From positions 1-5,900 of the forward strand of contig JAPWUH010000076.1 of the NCBI GenBank assembly GCA_028275645.1: DNA of 5,900 nt. The letters are read 5' to 3'. The DNA is from Caldivirga sp. (GTDB lineage: Archaea; Thermoproteota; Thermoprotei; Thermoproteales; Thermocladiaceae). The notes beneath the pieces are model-generated. The model was not told the DNA's origin, ran no database searches, and saw nothing but the letters and a program-made list of their open reading frames with translations. A program made the translations under genes and the position numbers. Every line of letters starts with the position of its first letter. The first letter of the stretch is position 1. This document shows, one piece after another, positions 4,641 through 5,900 of this stretch.

Positions 4641-5292
4641 GTGAAGGCGCTTCTATCGGTTAGCGACCAGGCGGCCATATCTGTGATTGATAAATTGGGC
4701 AGTAAGGGTGGCTATCAGAGAGGGCATTTAAGGAAGTGACTAGCGAAGCCATTAAACTAACCGATGCTAAAAATGTCGATGTGGACCCTAATGGGGAGTA
4801 ACGTGAGGATGTTTGATGAGGTCATAAGGCTAGGTTGGAACATGAAGACGTGGCTTAATGAGCAGGTCATCGCCGCTATATGTGATGCCTTTAAGAAGTA
4901 CTGAAAGCGGCATAATCTCATTGACGTCAACGATGTACTACAAAGGTTAATAAGCGATGGTAGCCAGGACCAGGAACCGTGGCCTTGGCGAATTCACGGC
5001 TCAGCCAGATGCGGTGAGGGGTGTCTTCGGTCTCCTTGAGGATAACATAATGATTTACCTAGGGATACCTGGACTTGAGTCATTATCTGAGTTACCCAGT
5101 GAACCATGGGTAGGTGGGGACTATGCATACCATGTCCCAGCATACCACTGGGCCCTGAGAACAATGGTTAAGGGAAGGAAGGTGAATGTAGAGGCTGAGG
5201 ACGTCCTCAAAGCAAAAAGACTTCACCAGGGAGGTATAACGGGAAGCATTGCCCATGATTCCCTTAAACAGTCTATGGGCATAAAAACCTAA
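4641..5292 (+). pseudogene. Degraded gene of unrecognised family
   Basis: Coding-looking sequence continues across this region but changes frame several times. From GTG 4641 the frame reads VKALLSVSDQAAISVIDKL and stops at 4737-4739. A second frame picks up near 4721 (RAFKEVTSEAIKLTDAKN) and stops at 4799-4801. The first frame resumes around 4791 (VRMFDEVIRLGW, NMKTWLNEQVIAAICDAFKK), meets an in-frame TGA at 4902-4904 and continues (RHNLIDVNDVLQRLISDG). The third frame is open from ATG 4957 to the TAA at 5290-5292 (111 codons), with PSEPWVGGDYAYHVPAYHWA and GRKVNVEAEDVLKAKRLHQG as its most protein-like parts. That last stretch could be annotated as a 111-residue hypothetical protein, but its first residues (ARTRNRG) look like the same DNA read in a shifted frame. 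I do not recognise the family, so the order of breaks and the original length (about 215 residues) are inference. Confidence 0.45.
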
Positions 5293-5329
5293 GTAATTGA
5301 TTTTAAAGGAGAATGGAGAATATAGATAT

Positions 5330-5848
5330 TTAACGCTTTGATGTTGTCGCCTTTACTACTGGCTTCACTATGCACTTGCCGTTTCCGGTTAGGTTAACGT
5401 TGTTAACCATGCCCATGTCTACATTTATGTTGTACACTGTGCCATTTATTACAATGGGTTGGGGTTCAAGGGGTACTTTGATCACGCCACTGGGCACCGT
5501 GCAGTCGTACGTCTGCCCATTAACCACCGCCTTGACGCCGGATATTCTGAGGAATATTAAGTTATAGGTGCCGTTGGGTGGGCTGCACTTGGCCACCAGT
5601 TGCGATGTTGATGTTAACTGGGCTAGGTCAAGGCTTATTGTTGAGTTGCTGCAGGTGTACCATTGGCCGCTTGCCTCATTATGAAGCATTATCGATGACA
5701 CGGTAATGTAAAGGTGCTGCACCTGCGTAGGCTTATCACTCACGTAAACATACACTGATGCTGGTTTAACGTAGGTTAGGCTGAGGTATCCCACTACCGC
5801 GGCCACCGCCAACACCACAACCACCACGGCTATTACCCAAGACCTCAT
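5330..5848 (-). CDS. DUF4382 family protein, membrane-anchored or secreted
   Basis: The 172-residue protein begins MRSWVIAVVVVVLAV, a signal anchor or signal peptide (hydrophobic residues about 4-24), so the rest is outside the cell. The body follows the DUF4382 pattern: VYVYVSDKP (32-40), LYITVSSIMLH (46-56), LDLAQL (73-78), NGTYNLIFLRISGV (92-105), VPSGVIKVPL (118-127) and a closing KPVVKA. This is a beta-rich domain of unknown function found in bacterial and archaeal surface proteins. Four cysteines (66, 88, 116, 159) may form two disulfides, and four N-x-S/T sequons (Asn68, 92, 135, 152) are possible archaeal glycosylation sites. An in-frame ATG at 5893 would add 15 polar residues before the signal, but the TATA box at 5875-5884 lies downstream of it and fits ATG 5848. 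The gene converges on the degraded gene ending at 5292. Confidence 0.8.
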   Translation of the reverse strand: MRSWVIAVVVVVLAVAAVVGYLSLTYVKPASVYVYVSDKPTQVQHLYITVSSIMLHNEASGQWYTCSNSTISLDLAQLTSTSQLVAKCSPPNGTYNLIFLRISGVKAVVNGQTYDCTVPSGVIKVPLEPQPIVINGTVYNINVDMGMVNNVNLTGNGKCIVKPVVKATTSKR

Positions 5849-5874
5849 ACAAGCCTCATTGTTTGGTTTGGTTC

Positions 5875-5884
5875 GTTTAAAAGG
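5875..5884 (-). promoter_or_regulatory. TATA box for the DUF4382 gene
   Basis: On the minus strand this reads CCTTTTAAAC, centred about 31 nt before ATG 5848, which gives a leaderless or nearly leaderless mRNA. Its position excludes the longer ATG at 5893 from the main transcript. Confidence 0.6.
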
Positions 5885-5900
5885 ATAATCCAAGTTCCAT

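Noticed and set aside
5849..5893. ATG 5893 as start of the DUF4382 protein
   Set aside because: The TATA box lies inside this extension, and ATG 5848 begins directly at the signal sequence.

Overview
The window looks like accessory chromosome of a thermophilic crenarchaeon, most likely Thermoproteales of the Vulcanisaeta/Caldivirga/Pyrobaculum type. Three things point there: PaREP-family proteins, a coiled-coil protein with a C-terminal PD-(D/E)XK-like nuclease domain, and archaeal TATA boxes 25-34 nt upstream of most start codons, the spacing expected for leaderless mRNAs. The genus is inference; no rRNA or other marker gene is present.

Layout. 2-244 (+) is the 3' end of a PD-(D/E)XK-like nuclease gene cut by the window edge. 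361-905 (+) is a PaREP1/PaREP8-type gene broken by one frameshift near 587-590. 906-1057 is a regulatory stretch with a perfect 9-bp inverted repeat beside a TATA box. 1058-1615 (+) is an unrecognised membrane protein of about four segments. It converges on 1713-2690 (-), a 325-aa coiled-coil nuclease-like protein that shares its terminal domain type with the gene at the left edge. 2691-2887 is a short non-coding stretch with several small inverted repeats. 2888-3745 (-) is a nucleotidyltransferase-fold protein, divergently transcribed from 3824-4330 (+), an intact PaREP1 protein; the two share a 78-bp promoter region centred on a TTAACGTTAA palindrome.

4331-4640 has no gene, but 4491-4630 is a GC-rich palindrome block. 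Its right side looks like the right end of an IS200/IS605 (tnpB) element, the 3' part of an omega-RNA, and a good TATA box lies just upstream. 4641-5292 looks like an unrecognised gene broken by shifts and a stop; only its last 111 codons are still open. 5330-5848 (-) encodes a membrane-anchored or secreted DUF4382 protein.

No pathway joins these genes. The mix of lineage-specific families, broken genes and a probable transposon scar suggests a plastic region. The parts most worth attention are the nucleotidyltransferase/PaREP1 divergent pair, which recalls MNT/HEPN toxin-antitoxin pairs, and the omega-RNA-like palindrome block with its own promoter.
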